Positions 28,519-36,072 of a DNA stretch of 64,000 nucleotides are shown piece by piece. This stretch comes from Marinobacter goseongensis. GTDB taxonomy: Bacteria; Pseudomonadota; Gammaproteobacteria; Pseudomonadales; Oleiphilaceae. The stretch is from contig NZ_JAKZAI010000006.1 of the NCBI RefSeq assembly GCF_023156235.1, positions 62,001 through 126,000 of the forward strand, in the 5' to 3' direction. Below the pieces are notes generated by a model. It worked only from the letters and a program-made list of their open reading frames with translations. It ran no database searches and was not told where the DNA came from. A program made the translations under genes and the position numbers. Numbering within the stretch: the stretch's first letter is position 1; each line of letters begins with the position of its first letter.

Positions 28519-29730
28519 ATGGATTTCAACATTTCCGAGAAAGGTCAGGATTATCTCAACCGCGTGAAGCAGTTCATGAAGGATGAGATTTTCCCGATTG
28601 AGGAACAGTACCACCGGGAACTGGCAGCCCTGGATAACCGCTGGGTTGTGTTGCCGGTGATCAAGGAACTGAAGGCAAAGGCCAAAGCCCAGGGCTTGTG
28701 GAACATGTTCTTTCCGGACGAGAAAAATGGCTGTGGCCTGCTCAACTCCGACTACGCCCTGATTGCCGAGGAAACCGGGCGCAGCTTCATCGCGCCGGAA
28801 ATCTTCAACTGCAACGCGCCGGACACCGGCAATATGGAAGTACTGATCCACTACGGTTCCGAGGAACAGAAAGCTGAGTGGCTGCCGCGCCTGCAAAGCG
28901 GCGAGATCCGTTCCGCATTCTGTATGACCGAGCCAGCCGTGGCCTCGTCTGACGCCACGAATATGGAAGCCACCGCGGTGGTGGAGGGCGACGAAGTCGT
29001 GCTCAATGGCCGCAAATGGTGGAGCACGGGCATCGGCCACCCCGACTGCAAAGTCGCGATCTTCATGGGGCTGACCGACCCGGATGCCCACAAGCACCGC
29101 CGCCATTCCATGGTGCTGGTGCCGCTGGATACCCCGGGAGTGAACATCGAACGCATGTTGCCGGTGTTTGGTGCCTACGATGAGCCCTATGGCCACGGCG
29201 TTGTCGCGTTCGAGAACGTGCGCCTGCCGAAGAGCGCCTTCATCGCCGGCCCCGGCCGTGGTTTTGAGATCGCCCAGGGACGTCTGGGCCCAGGCCGCGT
29301 GCACCATTGCATGCGGGCCATCGGTGCGGCAGAGCGCACACTGGAGTTGCTGATCAAGCGGGCCACTACTCGTGAGGCCTTCGGGCGGCCAATCGCCAAG
29401 CTGGGCGGCAATCCGGATATCATCGCCAATGCCCGTATGGCTATTGAGCAGGCCCGCCTGCTGACTCTGAAATGCGCTTGGGCACTGGATACCAAGGGTA
29501 TCATGGGGGCGCTTCAGGAAGTCTCCATGATCAAGGCGGTGATTCCGTCCATGCTGCAAACGATTGTGGATCAGGCCATTCAGATTCACGGTGGGGCCGG
29601 GGTCAGTGATGACGACTTCCCGCTGACGCAGTTGTTCGCCTATGCTCGTGTGTTACGCCTGGCTGACGGGCCTGACGAGGTACACCGGGCGATGGTGGCC
29701 AGGCTCGAATTGAGAAAGTATAAGAACTGA
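28519..29730 (+). CDS. Acyl-CoA dehydrogenase of the ACAD10/11 type
   Basis: A 403-residue FAD-dependent acyl-CoA dehydrogenase family member. Landmarks are FCMTEPAVASSDATNM (FAD-binding region), KWWSTGIGHPDC, and the C-terminal IHGGAGVSDDFPL-like stretch followed by LADGPDEVHRAMV. In classical enzymes the catalytic Glu lies in YEGT at this position; here ADGP puts an Asp there, as in ACAD10/11 and LvaC proteins, which act on 4-phosphorylated acyl-CoA. ATG at 28519 was chosen over an open frame extending 72 bases upstream. It is the first gene of an operon with an APH-type kinase. Confidence 0.9.
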   Translation: MDFNISEKGQDYLNRVKQFMKDEIFPIEEQYHRELAALDNRWVVLPVIKELKAKAKAQGLWNMFFPDEKNGCGLLNSDYALIAEETGRSFIAPEIFNCNAPDTGNMEVLIHYGSEEQKAEWLPRLQSGEIRSAFCMTEPAVASSDATNMEATAVVEGDEVVLNGRKWWSTGIGHPDCKVAIFMGLTDPDAHKHRRHSMVLVPLDTPGVNIERMLPVFGAYDEPYGHGVVAFENVRLPKSAFIAGPGRGFEIAQGRLGPGRVHHCMRAIGAAERTLELLIKRATTREAFGRPIAKLGGNPDIIANARMAIEQARLLTLKCAWALDTKGIMGALQEVSMIKAVIPSMLQTIVDQAIQIHGGAGVSDDDFPLTQLFAYARVLRLADGPDEVHRAMVARLELRKYKN

Positions 29731-29742
29731 TAGTTCGGTGGC

Positions 29743-29851
29743 AGAGCGGGCGGCGCTGGCCTTCTGAAACACGCTGTGAATACGTCCATGTACGCTTGGC
29801 TTCGCCATCCATGGCTCCGCACAGTTTCAGAAGGCCAGCCCCGCCCACTCT
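29743..29851. repeat. Three-way-junction inverted-repeat element, copy A
   Basis: Outer arms 29743-29770 and 29824-29851 (28 bp each, two mismatches) contain CTGGCCTTCTGAAAC and GTTTCAGAAGGCCAG. They enclose a 53-nt core that starts ACGCT and ends CACA, with two hairpins: ATACG-TCCA-TGTAC (29780-29793) and GCCA-TCCA-TGGC (29804-29815). The core matches the element at 51340-51450; the arms do not. It lies between the acyl-CoA dehydrogenase stop and the SDR gene, inside the operon. Confidence 0.85.
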
Positions 29852-29902
29852 CGTATACCTCCGAGTTAAGCTGACTAAACATCCAATACAACGGGAATCA
29901 CC

Positions 29903-30721
29903 ATGACACAAAGAGTATTTATCACGGGTGGCGCGAGCGGGCTGGGCCGTGCCATCGCACTGCGTTACGCCAAAGAAGGCGCCAAGGTCTGCATCGGCGA
30001 CATTAACCCGGAGCAGGGCGTTGGCGTTGAGAAAGAGATTAACGCGGCGGGCGGCGAAGGCTACTTTGTGGAGTGTGATGTCCGCAGGCTGACCGATTTC
30101 GAGAAAGTCCGGGATGATCTGGTCAAGAAGTGGGGCGGTGTCGATGTGGTCGTGAATAACGCCGGCGTGGCATCGGCGGGGTCGATTGAAGACACCACCA
30201 TGGCGGACTGGGAATGGATCCTCGATATCAACGTGCTGGGCGTGGTGCGTGGCTGCAAGGCGTTCACGCCCCAGTTCAAGCAGCAGGGTTCCGGCGCGTT
30301 TGTGAACGTGGCGTCGATGGCGGGGCTGATGCTGGCGCCGTTGATGGACAGCTACAATGTGACCAAGGCTGGCGTCATCGCTTTGTCTGAGACCCTGAGC
30401 CAGGAGCTGCGGGACGCCGGGATTCATGTGAGCTGTGTGTGCCCGGCATTCTTCCAGACCAATCTGACCAGCAGCATGCGCTCAGATATCCCCGGCATTC
30501 AGCAGAACGTGAACAAGCTAATGAAGCGCTCCACGATCACGGCTGAAGATGTTGCCGAGGATATTTTTCGCGCCGTTAAAGACAAGAATTTCTGGGTGCT
30601 GCCCCACGCCAAGGAACGTCGCATGTGGATGGTTAAACGCCACGCGCCCTGGGCCTTTGACTGGCTGATGCACCAGGAAAGCAAGCGCTGGATGAACAAG
30701 ATGGGTGGCGGAAAAGCCTGA
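29903..30721 (+). CDS. Short-chain dehydrogenase/reductase
   Basis: A 272-residue NAD(P)-dependent oxidoreductase of the classical SDR family. The cofactor motif TGGASGLGRAIA (residues 9-20), the NNAG motif (VVNNAGVAS), the catalytic Ser in NVASMAGL and the YNVTK (YxxxK) are all in place. CPAFFQTNL follows. It has a C-terminal extension of about 40 residues (after RAVKDKNFWVLP), longer than minimal SDRs. In the operon it could oxidise or reduce a hydroxyacyl intermediate. A repeat element separates it from the first gene, 172 bases upstream. Confidence 0.9.
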   Translation: MTQRVFITGGASGLGRAIALRYAKEGAKVCIGDINPEQGVGVEKEINAAGGEGYFVECDVRRLTDFEKVRDDLVKKWGGVDVVVNNAGVASAGSIEDTTMADWEWILDINVLGVVRGCKAFTPQFKQQGSGAFVNVASMAGLMLAPLMDSYNVTKAGVIALSETLSQELRDAGIHVSCVCPAFFQTNLTSSMRSDIPGIQQNVNKLMKRSTITAEDVAEDIFRAVKDKNFWVLPHAKERRMWMVKRHAPWAFDWLMHQESKRWMNKMGGGKA

Positions 30722-30768
30722 TCGTGCTGCCGCTGACCGAGATTGAAAAGCTGACAGGAGAATCCTGA

Positions 30769-31833
30769 ATGACCCAGATTGACCAGGCCGTGGACATTCG
30801 CGAAGGCGAGGAACTGGACGCCAGCGTTGTTGACCGCTTCATGAAGCAGGCCATTCCGGATCTGCAGGGTGAGCCCGCTATCCGCCAGTACCCCGGTGGC
30901 GCCTCCAACCTGACCTATCAGGTGGATTACGGTGACCGTTCCTTTGTGCTGCGGCGGCCGCCGTTTGGCAAGATCGCCAAGTCCGCCCACGACATGCTCC
31001 GCGAAGCCAAGGTGATGCGAGCGCTGAAGCCGGTCTACCCGTATGTGCCCGACATCATCGCCATCTGTGATGACCACGCTGTGCTGGGCTGCGATTTCTA
31101 CGTAATGGAACGGCTCAAGGGCATTATTCTGCGCCAGGATTTTCCCAAGGATTTCGAGCTCAGTGAGGCAGACACTCGCAAGCTTTGTCTGAACGTGATC
31201 GACAAACTGGTTGACCTGCACACCGTGGACGCCGCCGCGGCAGGCCTCGACAAGCTGGGCAAGGGTGCCGGTTATGTCCAGCGCCAGATCGGCGGCTGGA
31301 GCGACCGCTTCCGCAAGGCCCGCACCGACGATGTCGGGGATTTCGAAGCGGTGATGAGCTGGCTCAATGACAAGATGCCGCAAGACATCGCCCAGGTGGT
31401 CATCCACAACGACTTCCGTTTCGACAACGTGGTGCTGAACCCGGACAACCCGTTTGAAGTGATTGGCGTACTGGACTGGGAGATGGCCACCATCGGCGAC
31501 CCGCTGATGGATCTGGGTAACAGCCTTGCGTACTGGATCGAGGCGGACGACGATGGCCCGTTCCAGATGCTGCGGCGCCAACCCACCCACCGGCCAGGCA
31601 TGCTGACCCGCAAGGAGGTGGTGGAGTACTACATGGACAAGTCCGGCTTCCGGGTCGACAACTTCGACTTCTATGAGATCTACGGCCTGTTCCGTCTCGC
31701 GGTGATCGTCCAGCAGATCTATTACCGCTTCTTTCACGGCCAGACCAAAGACAAGCGCTTTGCCGCGTTCGGTCACGCCGTCAATTACCTGGAAAAACGC
31801 TGCCAGCGTCTGATCACAGAGAGCTCTCTTTAA
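30769..31833 (+). CDS. APH-family phosphotransferase (LvaA / ACAD10-11 kinase-like)
   Basis: A 354-residue kinase-fold protein of the aminoglycoside phosphotransferase superfamily. The ATP loop region reads YPGGASNLTYQVDYGD, and the catalytic block is VVIHNDFRFDNVVLNP (HxDxxxxN) followed by GVLDWEMATIGDPLMDLG with the metal-binding Asp. Similar domains phosphorylate the 4-hydroxyl of 4-hydroxyacyl-CoA in LvaA (levulinate catabolism) and in mammalian ACAD10/11. Its place next to an ACAD gene supports that use here. Stop and next start overlap (TAATG at 31831-31835), so translation is coupled. Confidence 0.88.
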   Translation: MTQIDQAVDIREGEELDASVVDRFMKQAIPDLQGEPAIRQYPGGASNLTYQVDYGDRSFVLRRPPFGKIAKSAHDMLREAKVMRALKPVYPYVPDIIAICDDHAVLGCDFYVMERLKGIILRQDFPKDFELSEADTRKLCLNVIDKLVDLHTVDAAAAGLDKLGKGAGYVQRQIGGWSDRFRKARTDDVGDFEAVMSWLNDKMPQDIAQVVIHNDFRFDNVVLNPDNPFEVIGVLDWEMATIGDPLMDLGNSLAYWIEADDDGPFQMLRRQPTHRPGMLTRKEVVEYYMDKSGFRVDNFDFYEIYGLFRLAVIVQQIYYRFFHGQTKDKRFAAFGHAVNYLEKRCQRLITESSL

Positions 31834-32522
31834 TGGCGACGATTTATCTGATTCGTCACGGCCAGGCCAGTTTCGGTAAGGAGAATTACGACCAGCTTTC
31901 GCCCCGCGGATGGGAGCAGGGGCGGGTGCTGGGCCGCTGGCTGGCAGGCAAGGTACAGCCCAATGCAGTGTTTGGCGGCAATATGGAGCGCCACCGGGAA
32001 ACGGTAGAGGCCATCGCCAGCGGTTTCGGTGACGCGCTGCCCGATATGCAGGCTGTTGAGGGTCTGAACGAGTTCGATCACATGCAGGTGGTTGAGCGTC
32101 TTCGCCCGGAGTGGGCGGACCGCCAGCGCATGGCTTCAGACCTGGCGGCGTTCCCGAAACCGGCGCGGGCGTTCCAGCAGGCCTTCGAGAAAGCCATGGC
32201 GCGATGGGTCGGCGGTGAGTTTGACAGCGATTACACCGAAACCTGGCCGGCGTTCCGTGCGCGGGTGATTGCCGCCCTGGACGCGCTGATCGAATACGCC
32301 GATGGTGGCGATACGCTGGTCTCCACGTCCGGCGGCCCCATCGCGGTGATTGCCCAGCACCTGCTTGAACTGAGCGACCAGAAAGCGCTGGAGATGAACA
32401 ACGTCATCGCCAATACCAGCGTGTCCCGGGTTCTGCACTCCGGTCCTCGTCGCAATCTGGCGGTGTTCAACAACTACAGCCACCTGGAAGCGGAAGACCC
32501 CGCCCTGGTGACCTTCCGATAA
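31833..32522 (+). CDS. Histidine phosphatase (phosphoglycerate mutase superfamily)
   Basis: A 229-residue member of the histidine phosphatase superfamily. The N-terminal LIRHGQASF holds the phospho-acceptor His; a second conserved region is NMERHRETVEAI; VSTSGGPIAVI replaces the more usual GGHGG-type second His motif, so the second catalytic histidine is not obvious. It overlaps the kinase gene by one base. In this operon it could remove phosphate from an intermediate or from a dead-end product of the kinase; that is inference. The next gene starts 15 bases later. Confidence 0.85.
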   Translation: MATIYLIRHGQASFGKENYDQLSPRGWEQGRVLGRWLAGKVQPNAVFGGNMERHRETVEAIASGFGDALPDMQAVEGLNEFDHMQVVERLRPEWADRQRMASDLAAFPKPARAFQQAFEKAMARWVGGEFDSDYTETWPAFRARVIAALDALIEYADGGDTLVSTSGGPIAVIAQHLLELSDQKALEMNNVIANTSVSRVLHSGPRRNLAVFNNYSHLEAEDPALVTFR

Positions 32523-32537
32523 CGTATTGAGGTGACT

Positions 32538-33308
32538 ATGAGCAACCAAGACCTGTTTGACCTGAGCGGCAAAGTGGCGCTGATTACCGGTGCCAGCCGC
32601 GGCATTGGCGAAAGCATTGCCCGCACCCTGGCGGCATACGGCGCCCACGTCATCTGCAGCAGCCGCAAGATTGACGGCTGTGAAGCCGTCGCCAGCAGTA
32701 TCCGCGCGGCCGGTGGCAGTGCCGAAGCCTATGCTTGCCACATCGGTGAGATGGATCAGATTGAAGAGATCTGGGCACACATCGAGAAAGCCCATGGCAA
32801 GCTGGACGTTCTCGTCAATAACGCTGCCGCTAACCCCTATTTCGGCCCGGTAGAAGACACCGATATTGGGGCTTTCCACAAAACCGTGGACGTCAACATT
32901 CGCGGCTATTTCTTCATGTGTGCCCGTGGCGCGCAACTGATGAAGAAAAACGGCGGGGGTTCCATCGTCAACGTGGCGTCGGTCAATGGCGTTAACCCGG
33001 GCCATTTCCAGGGGATCTACTCAGTGACCAAGGCCGCCGTGATTTCCATGACCAAGTCGTTCGCGATGGAGTTGGGGCAGCAGAAGATCCGTGTCAATGC
33101 GTTGCTGCCCGGCCTGACCGACACCAAATTCGCCAGCGCCCTGACCACCAACGACGCCATCAAGAAGCAGGCCATGGCCCATATTCCCATGAAGCGGGTG
33201 GCCGATCCCAGTGAAATGGCCGGTACCGTGCTGTATCTGGCGTCCGGCGCATCCAGCTACACCACCGGTGCGTGCATCAACGCTGACGGCGGTTATCTGA
33301 CCATTTAA
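32538..33308 (+). CDS. Short-chain dehydrogenase/reductase (3-oxoacyl reductase-like)
   Basis: A 256-residue classical SDR. TGASRGIG (residues 18-25), NNAAANPYFG at the NNAG position, NVASVNGV (catalytic Ser) and YSVTK (YxxxK) are present, and the C-terminus DGGYLTI is typical of FabG and 3-hydroxyacyl dehydrogenase-type members. ATG at 32538 has GAGG 5 bases upstream; a GTG two codons earlier is unlikely. Last gene of the operon; it stops 4 bases before the convergent DUF6279 gene. Confidence 0.9.
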   Translation: MSNQDLFDLSGKVALITGASRGIGESIARTLAAYGAHVICSSRKIDGCEAVASSIRAAGGSAEAYACHIGEMDQIEEIWAHIEKAHGKLDVLVNNAAANPYFGPVEDTDIGAFHKTVDVNIRGYFFMCARGAQLMKKNGGGSIVNVASVNGVNPGHFQGIYSVTKAAVISMTKSFAMELGQQKIRVNALLPGLTDTKFASALTTNDAIKKQAMAHIPMKRVADPSEMAGTVLYLASGASSYTTGACINADGGYLTI

Positions 33309-33312
33309 CCGG

Positions 33313-34233
33313 TCAGCTTCCGGCGACTTCGGGTTCCGGCGCACAGCTCAGGATTTCGAAGTCGCCGTTCAGTTCCTCTGCTCGGCCCTGCAGGTGAGCA
33401 AGGGTCGTGCGGTCGCCGGCCTGGATCAGCTCATGCATCAGGTCTGCCATGGCGACACGGCTCTCACGCATCATGGTTTGGTAGGCCTCGCCCCGTACCT
33501 CCTCTGAATTCAGAATCAGTACTTCCAGTTGCTGTGGAAATGTCGGTTCAGACCGATCCTCCAGCAAGTCCAGCAGCGCGAGTTGCCAGTTCCGGCGGCC
33601 CTGCAGCCAGATCTCGGTTTGTGCTCCCCGGCTGGCGGACCAGTCCCGCACGATGTTGTGCTGTTCTTCATTCAGGTCGCCCAGCCACCGTTCCACCCGT
33701 TCGGCGGTCCGTTTCGCCCGAGCTGCGGCGGTAGCCTGTGGGGAATCGGCAAGAAACTCCTGCTCCATGTCCTGCTGACTCTCTTGCATATTGGCGGCAA
33801 GCTCCCGGACCTGTTCATCGCTCAGGCTCGAAAGCAAGTTGACGGCCACCGGCGTGGCCTGCTCCAGCAGGCTGGGGAAGAAATCGAATAACTGGTTCTG
33901 GTGGTAGGTTACGGTGGTCTCGCTCGGTGGGCCGTCGGAGACATCCGCCTCCAGCTCGTCGAGCCAGGCGCGGTAGCGGGGCAGTTCTGCACTGCAGTGC
34001 CATTGCCTCAGGGTCTCGATATCGCGGTTGAGCTGCTGCTTCTGGTCGCCGGTGAGGGTAACGTAGTCTTCCACCCACCAGACGATGCCCCAGTCGGCGT
34101 AGCGGTAAGCCAGTTTGGTGGAGCTGCAGCCGGCGATCAAAATAACGACCAGAAGCGCCAGTAAAGTGCGTGTTGTGAGGGAACACTGGAAGATGCGCTG
34201 CACGCTGGGAAGGGTCAGGTGTCGGAAGTTCAT
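33313..34233 (-). CDS. DUF6279 family lipoprotein
   Basis: A 306-residue predicted lipoprotein. The N-terminal hydrophobic helix LALLVVILIAGC ends in a lipobox, so Cys about 35 would be lipidated. The mature part begins SSTKLAYRYADWGIVWWVEDYV and is helical and charged with many Gln and Glu, matching the DUF6279 family of gammaproteobacterial lipoproteins, function unknown. The ATG at 34233 was chosen so the signal peptide has normal length; a longer open frame begins 51 bases upstream. A second long helical region runs around residues 130-290. Confidence 0.8.
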   Translation of the reverse strand: MNFRHLTLPSVQRIFQCSLTTRTLLALLVVILIAGCSSTKLAYRYADWGIVWWVEDYVTLTGDQKQQLNRDIETLRQWHCSAELPRYRAWLDELEADVSDGPPSETTVTYHQNQLFDFFPSLLEQATPVAVNLLSSLSDEQVRELAANMQESQQDMEQEFLADSPQATAAARAKRTAERVERWLGDLNEEQHNIVRDWSASRGAQTEIWLQGRRNWQLALLDLLEDRSEPTFPQQLEVLILNSEEVRGEAYQTMMRESRVAMADLMHELIQAGDRTTLAHLQGRAEELNGDFEILSCAPEPEVAGS

Positions 34234-34364
34234 AGCATGCCTGGGTCGGTAAAAAGTCGTATCGAATAAAGATTGCAAGCTCACTAGTATGTGAGGTCGT
34301 ACTTTCTTTATTTACGATATGCCGGCGTTAACAGATGTGATCGCAGGCTTTCCCAGGAGCCATC

Positions 34365-34637
34365 ATGCCTCGTGTTAAACCTGCCCGTATCCGCCAGCTT
34401 GTCTTCGGCTTTTATATGTCTGGCATGATGTCACTGCTGATGTCTGCCGTCATCACCTTTATCAACACCGGTGTCGACGCCGGCTTTGCCGGGCGCTGGG
34501 CTGCGGCCTTTCTTGTCGCATGGGCCGTTGCCTTTCCGCTGGTGACCTTTATCGCGCCAGTGGCAGCCAAGCTGACGGCACTCAGTACACGGCGACTCGA
34601 CCGTGTCGGCGGGCAGGCCCACGGTCCTGAACCGTGA
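34365..34637 (+). CDS. DUF2798 small membrane protein
   Basis: A 90-residue protein with two membrane helices, roughly residues 12-34 and 44-70, preceded by a basic N-terminus (MPRVKPARIRQLV) and followed by a short basic tail. The spacing and the FYMSGMMSLLMS and VAWAVAFPLVTFIAPVA segments match the DUF2798 family, function unknown. CAGGAG lies 7 bases before the ATG. It is divergent from the DUF6279 gene and convergent with the OmpA-type gene. Nothing points to a partner. Confidence 0.8.
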   Translation: MPRVKPARIRQLVFGFYMSGMMSLLMSAVITFINTGVDAGFAGRWAAAFLVAWAVAFPLVTFIAPVAAKLTALSTRRLDRVGGQAHGPEP

Positions 34638-34652
34638 GCCTGTGATCAGCCT

Positions 34653-35465
34653 TTACATTCGACCTTCGATGTTACCGTTTTCGTCGGAAATCACGATTTC
34701 CACACGGCGGTTCTGTTGGCGCCCGGAGGACGTGTCGTTGCTGGCGACCGGGTATTCTTCGCCGTAGCCGTACGTTTCCACCCGGTTGCGGCTGATCCCC
34801 ATGTCCACCAGAGCATCACGGACCGCTTCGGCTCTGCGCTCGGACAGTCCCTGGTTGTAGGACGCTTCGCCCGTGCTGTCGGTGTAGCCTTCTACGCGAA
34901 CGCGACGCTCTTCATACTCCGACATAAAGTCTGCCAGGCGCGAAATGGTCTGCTCGCCGGCCGGCTTGAGGTCGGCCTTGTTGAGGTCAAACAGCACGTC
35001 CCCGAGGGTCAGGACCATACCACGGTCTGTCTGCTCCGCTTCCATTTCCTCCATGCGGGCACGAAGCATTTCTGCTTCCCGCCTTGCCTGTTCAGCCGCG
35101 GTGGAACTCATCTCCAGTTCCAGCTCCTTGCGGCGCGCCTCGGCTGATTGAATCTCTTCCTGCAGTTGTGCGCGACGGCCCTGCTCACGGGCAATCTCGC
35201 CGTGCCGCTTGGCAAGGTATGCCGCGTGTTCCACCGCAATGGTCTCTTCACCCTCTTCCAGAAGATTCTCGGCGCGGGCCAAATGATCTCTTGCGTTCCT
35301 GAGCTGGCGGTCGCCGCTGCGAGCGACATTGGGGTCGTTGCGAATTTCCTCGTAGATGCCGCGAGCCTCGCTCACCTTGTCATTCTCCGGCGGTGTGCTT
35401 GCGCAGCCGGCCATGAAGACAGAAAAGCCCACAGCCATACTGAGAGTCATGTTGCGCTTGTTCAT
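34653..35465 (-). CDS. DUF4398 and OmpA-domain lipoprotein
   Basis: A 270-residue outer-membrane lipoprotein. The signal ends at the lipobox FMAGC (Cys about 21). Residues 30-130 are a helical DUF4398-type region with long coiled coil (EEIQSAEARRKELELEMS). Residues 150-265 form an OmpA/Pal peptidoglycan-binding domain: LGDVLFDLNKADLKP, then VEGYTDSTGEASYNQGLSER with the Asp that contacts diaminopimelate, and RQQNRRVEI. It therefore ties the outer membrane to the cell wall. AAGGAG precedes the ATG. It is the second gene after a small DUF4398 lipoprotein gene. Confidence 0.9.
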   Translation of the reverse strand: MNKRNMTLSMAVGFSVFMAGCASTPPENDKVSEARGIYEEIRNDPNVARSGDRQLRNARDHLARAENLLEEGEETIAVEHAAYLAKRHGEIAREQGRRAQLQEEIQSAEARRKELELEMSSTAAEQARREAEMLRARMEEMEAEQTDRGMVLTLGDVLFDLNKADLKPAGEQTISRLADFMSEYEERRVRVEGYTDSTGEASYNQGLSERRAEAVRDALVDMGISRNRVETYGYGEEYPVASNDTSSGRQQNRRVEIVISDENGNIEGRM

Positions 35466-35492
35466 AACAATCTCCTTTATCCGGTGCGGCCT

Positions 35493-35867
35493 TTACTGGC
35501 GGTCTTCGATGCGCTGGCGGAGTGCATCAATATTCCGGTTGATCTCTTCCACCGCCTGTTCTGCCTTGGCAGTGTTGGCACGGGCGCCCGACAGTTGGGC
35601 ATCCACATCGGCCTGTTCCAGAAGTCGCTCCGCGTCCAGATATTCCTCGCGCTCAATCAGCTCTTCCGCGTCTGCGATCTTGTTCTGGGCCTGGTTAAGC
35701 AGCACCGGTTCGTAATCCCGGGCGTCCGAGGACACAGCCTGTTGCACCGAGGTTTCAGCAGCCCGCAATTCACTTTCGGGTGGCTCGCCTGAGCTGGCGC
35801 AGCCGCCCAGCACAATCATGGCGCACAGGACACCGGCGGTGCCTGCCTTCGAAGTATGCTTGTTCAT
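35493..35867 (-). CDS. DUF4398 small lipoprotein
   Basis: A 124-residue lipoprotein with lipobox VLGGC (Cys about 23). The mature part is almost wholly helical and acidic, with repeated heptad-like patterns (NKIADAEELIEREEYLDAER), and corresponds to the DUF4398 domain also found in the OmpA-domain gene 27 bases downstream. The two likely form one operon; GGAAGGAG precedes the start. The shared domain suggests the two proteins interact or sense the same envelope feature, which is inference. Confidence 0.82.
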   Translation of the reverse strand: MNKHTSKAGTAGVLCAMIVLGGCASSGEPPESELRAAETSVQQAVSSDARDYEPVLLNQAQNKIADAEELIEREEYLDAERLLEQADVDAQLSGARANTAKAEQAVEEINRNIDALRQRIEDRQ

Positions 35868-36053
35868 GCACTATCTCCTTCCAGTGATGGGCAGTGACTG
35901 AGCGCTGCCGGAACGGTAGCCACCCTCTGGTACAGCTACGATCCAGAATCGACGGGTGACTCAGATGACTTACTTCACAGGAGCACACTACGAATAAGCG
36001 TAGCACCCGGTTTCGTAACGCACATGAAGGATTGGCAAGAAAATTGAAAGGAA

Positions 36054-36071
36054 CCCGGCGGTTGCGCCGGG
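36054..36071 (-). terminator. Hairpin terminator of dacB
   Basis: On the minus strand CCCGGCG, loop CAAC, CGCCGGG begins one base after the dacB stop, followed by TTCCTTTCAATTTTCTT. A strong stem with a moderately T-rich tail. Confidence 0.75.
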
Positions 36072-36072
36072 C

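Noticed and set aside
29603-30427. Minus-strand frame of 274 codons through copy A of the repeat and the SDR gene
   Set aside because: It reads through a hairpin element and opposite a certain SDR gene, with no family match; frames over this repeat are likely to be mis-annotated as genes.
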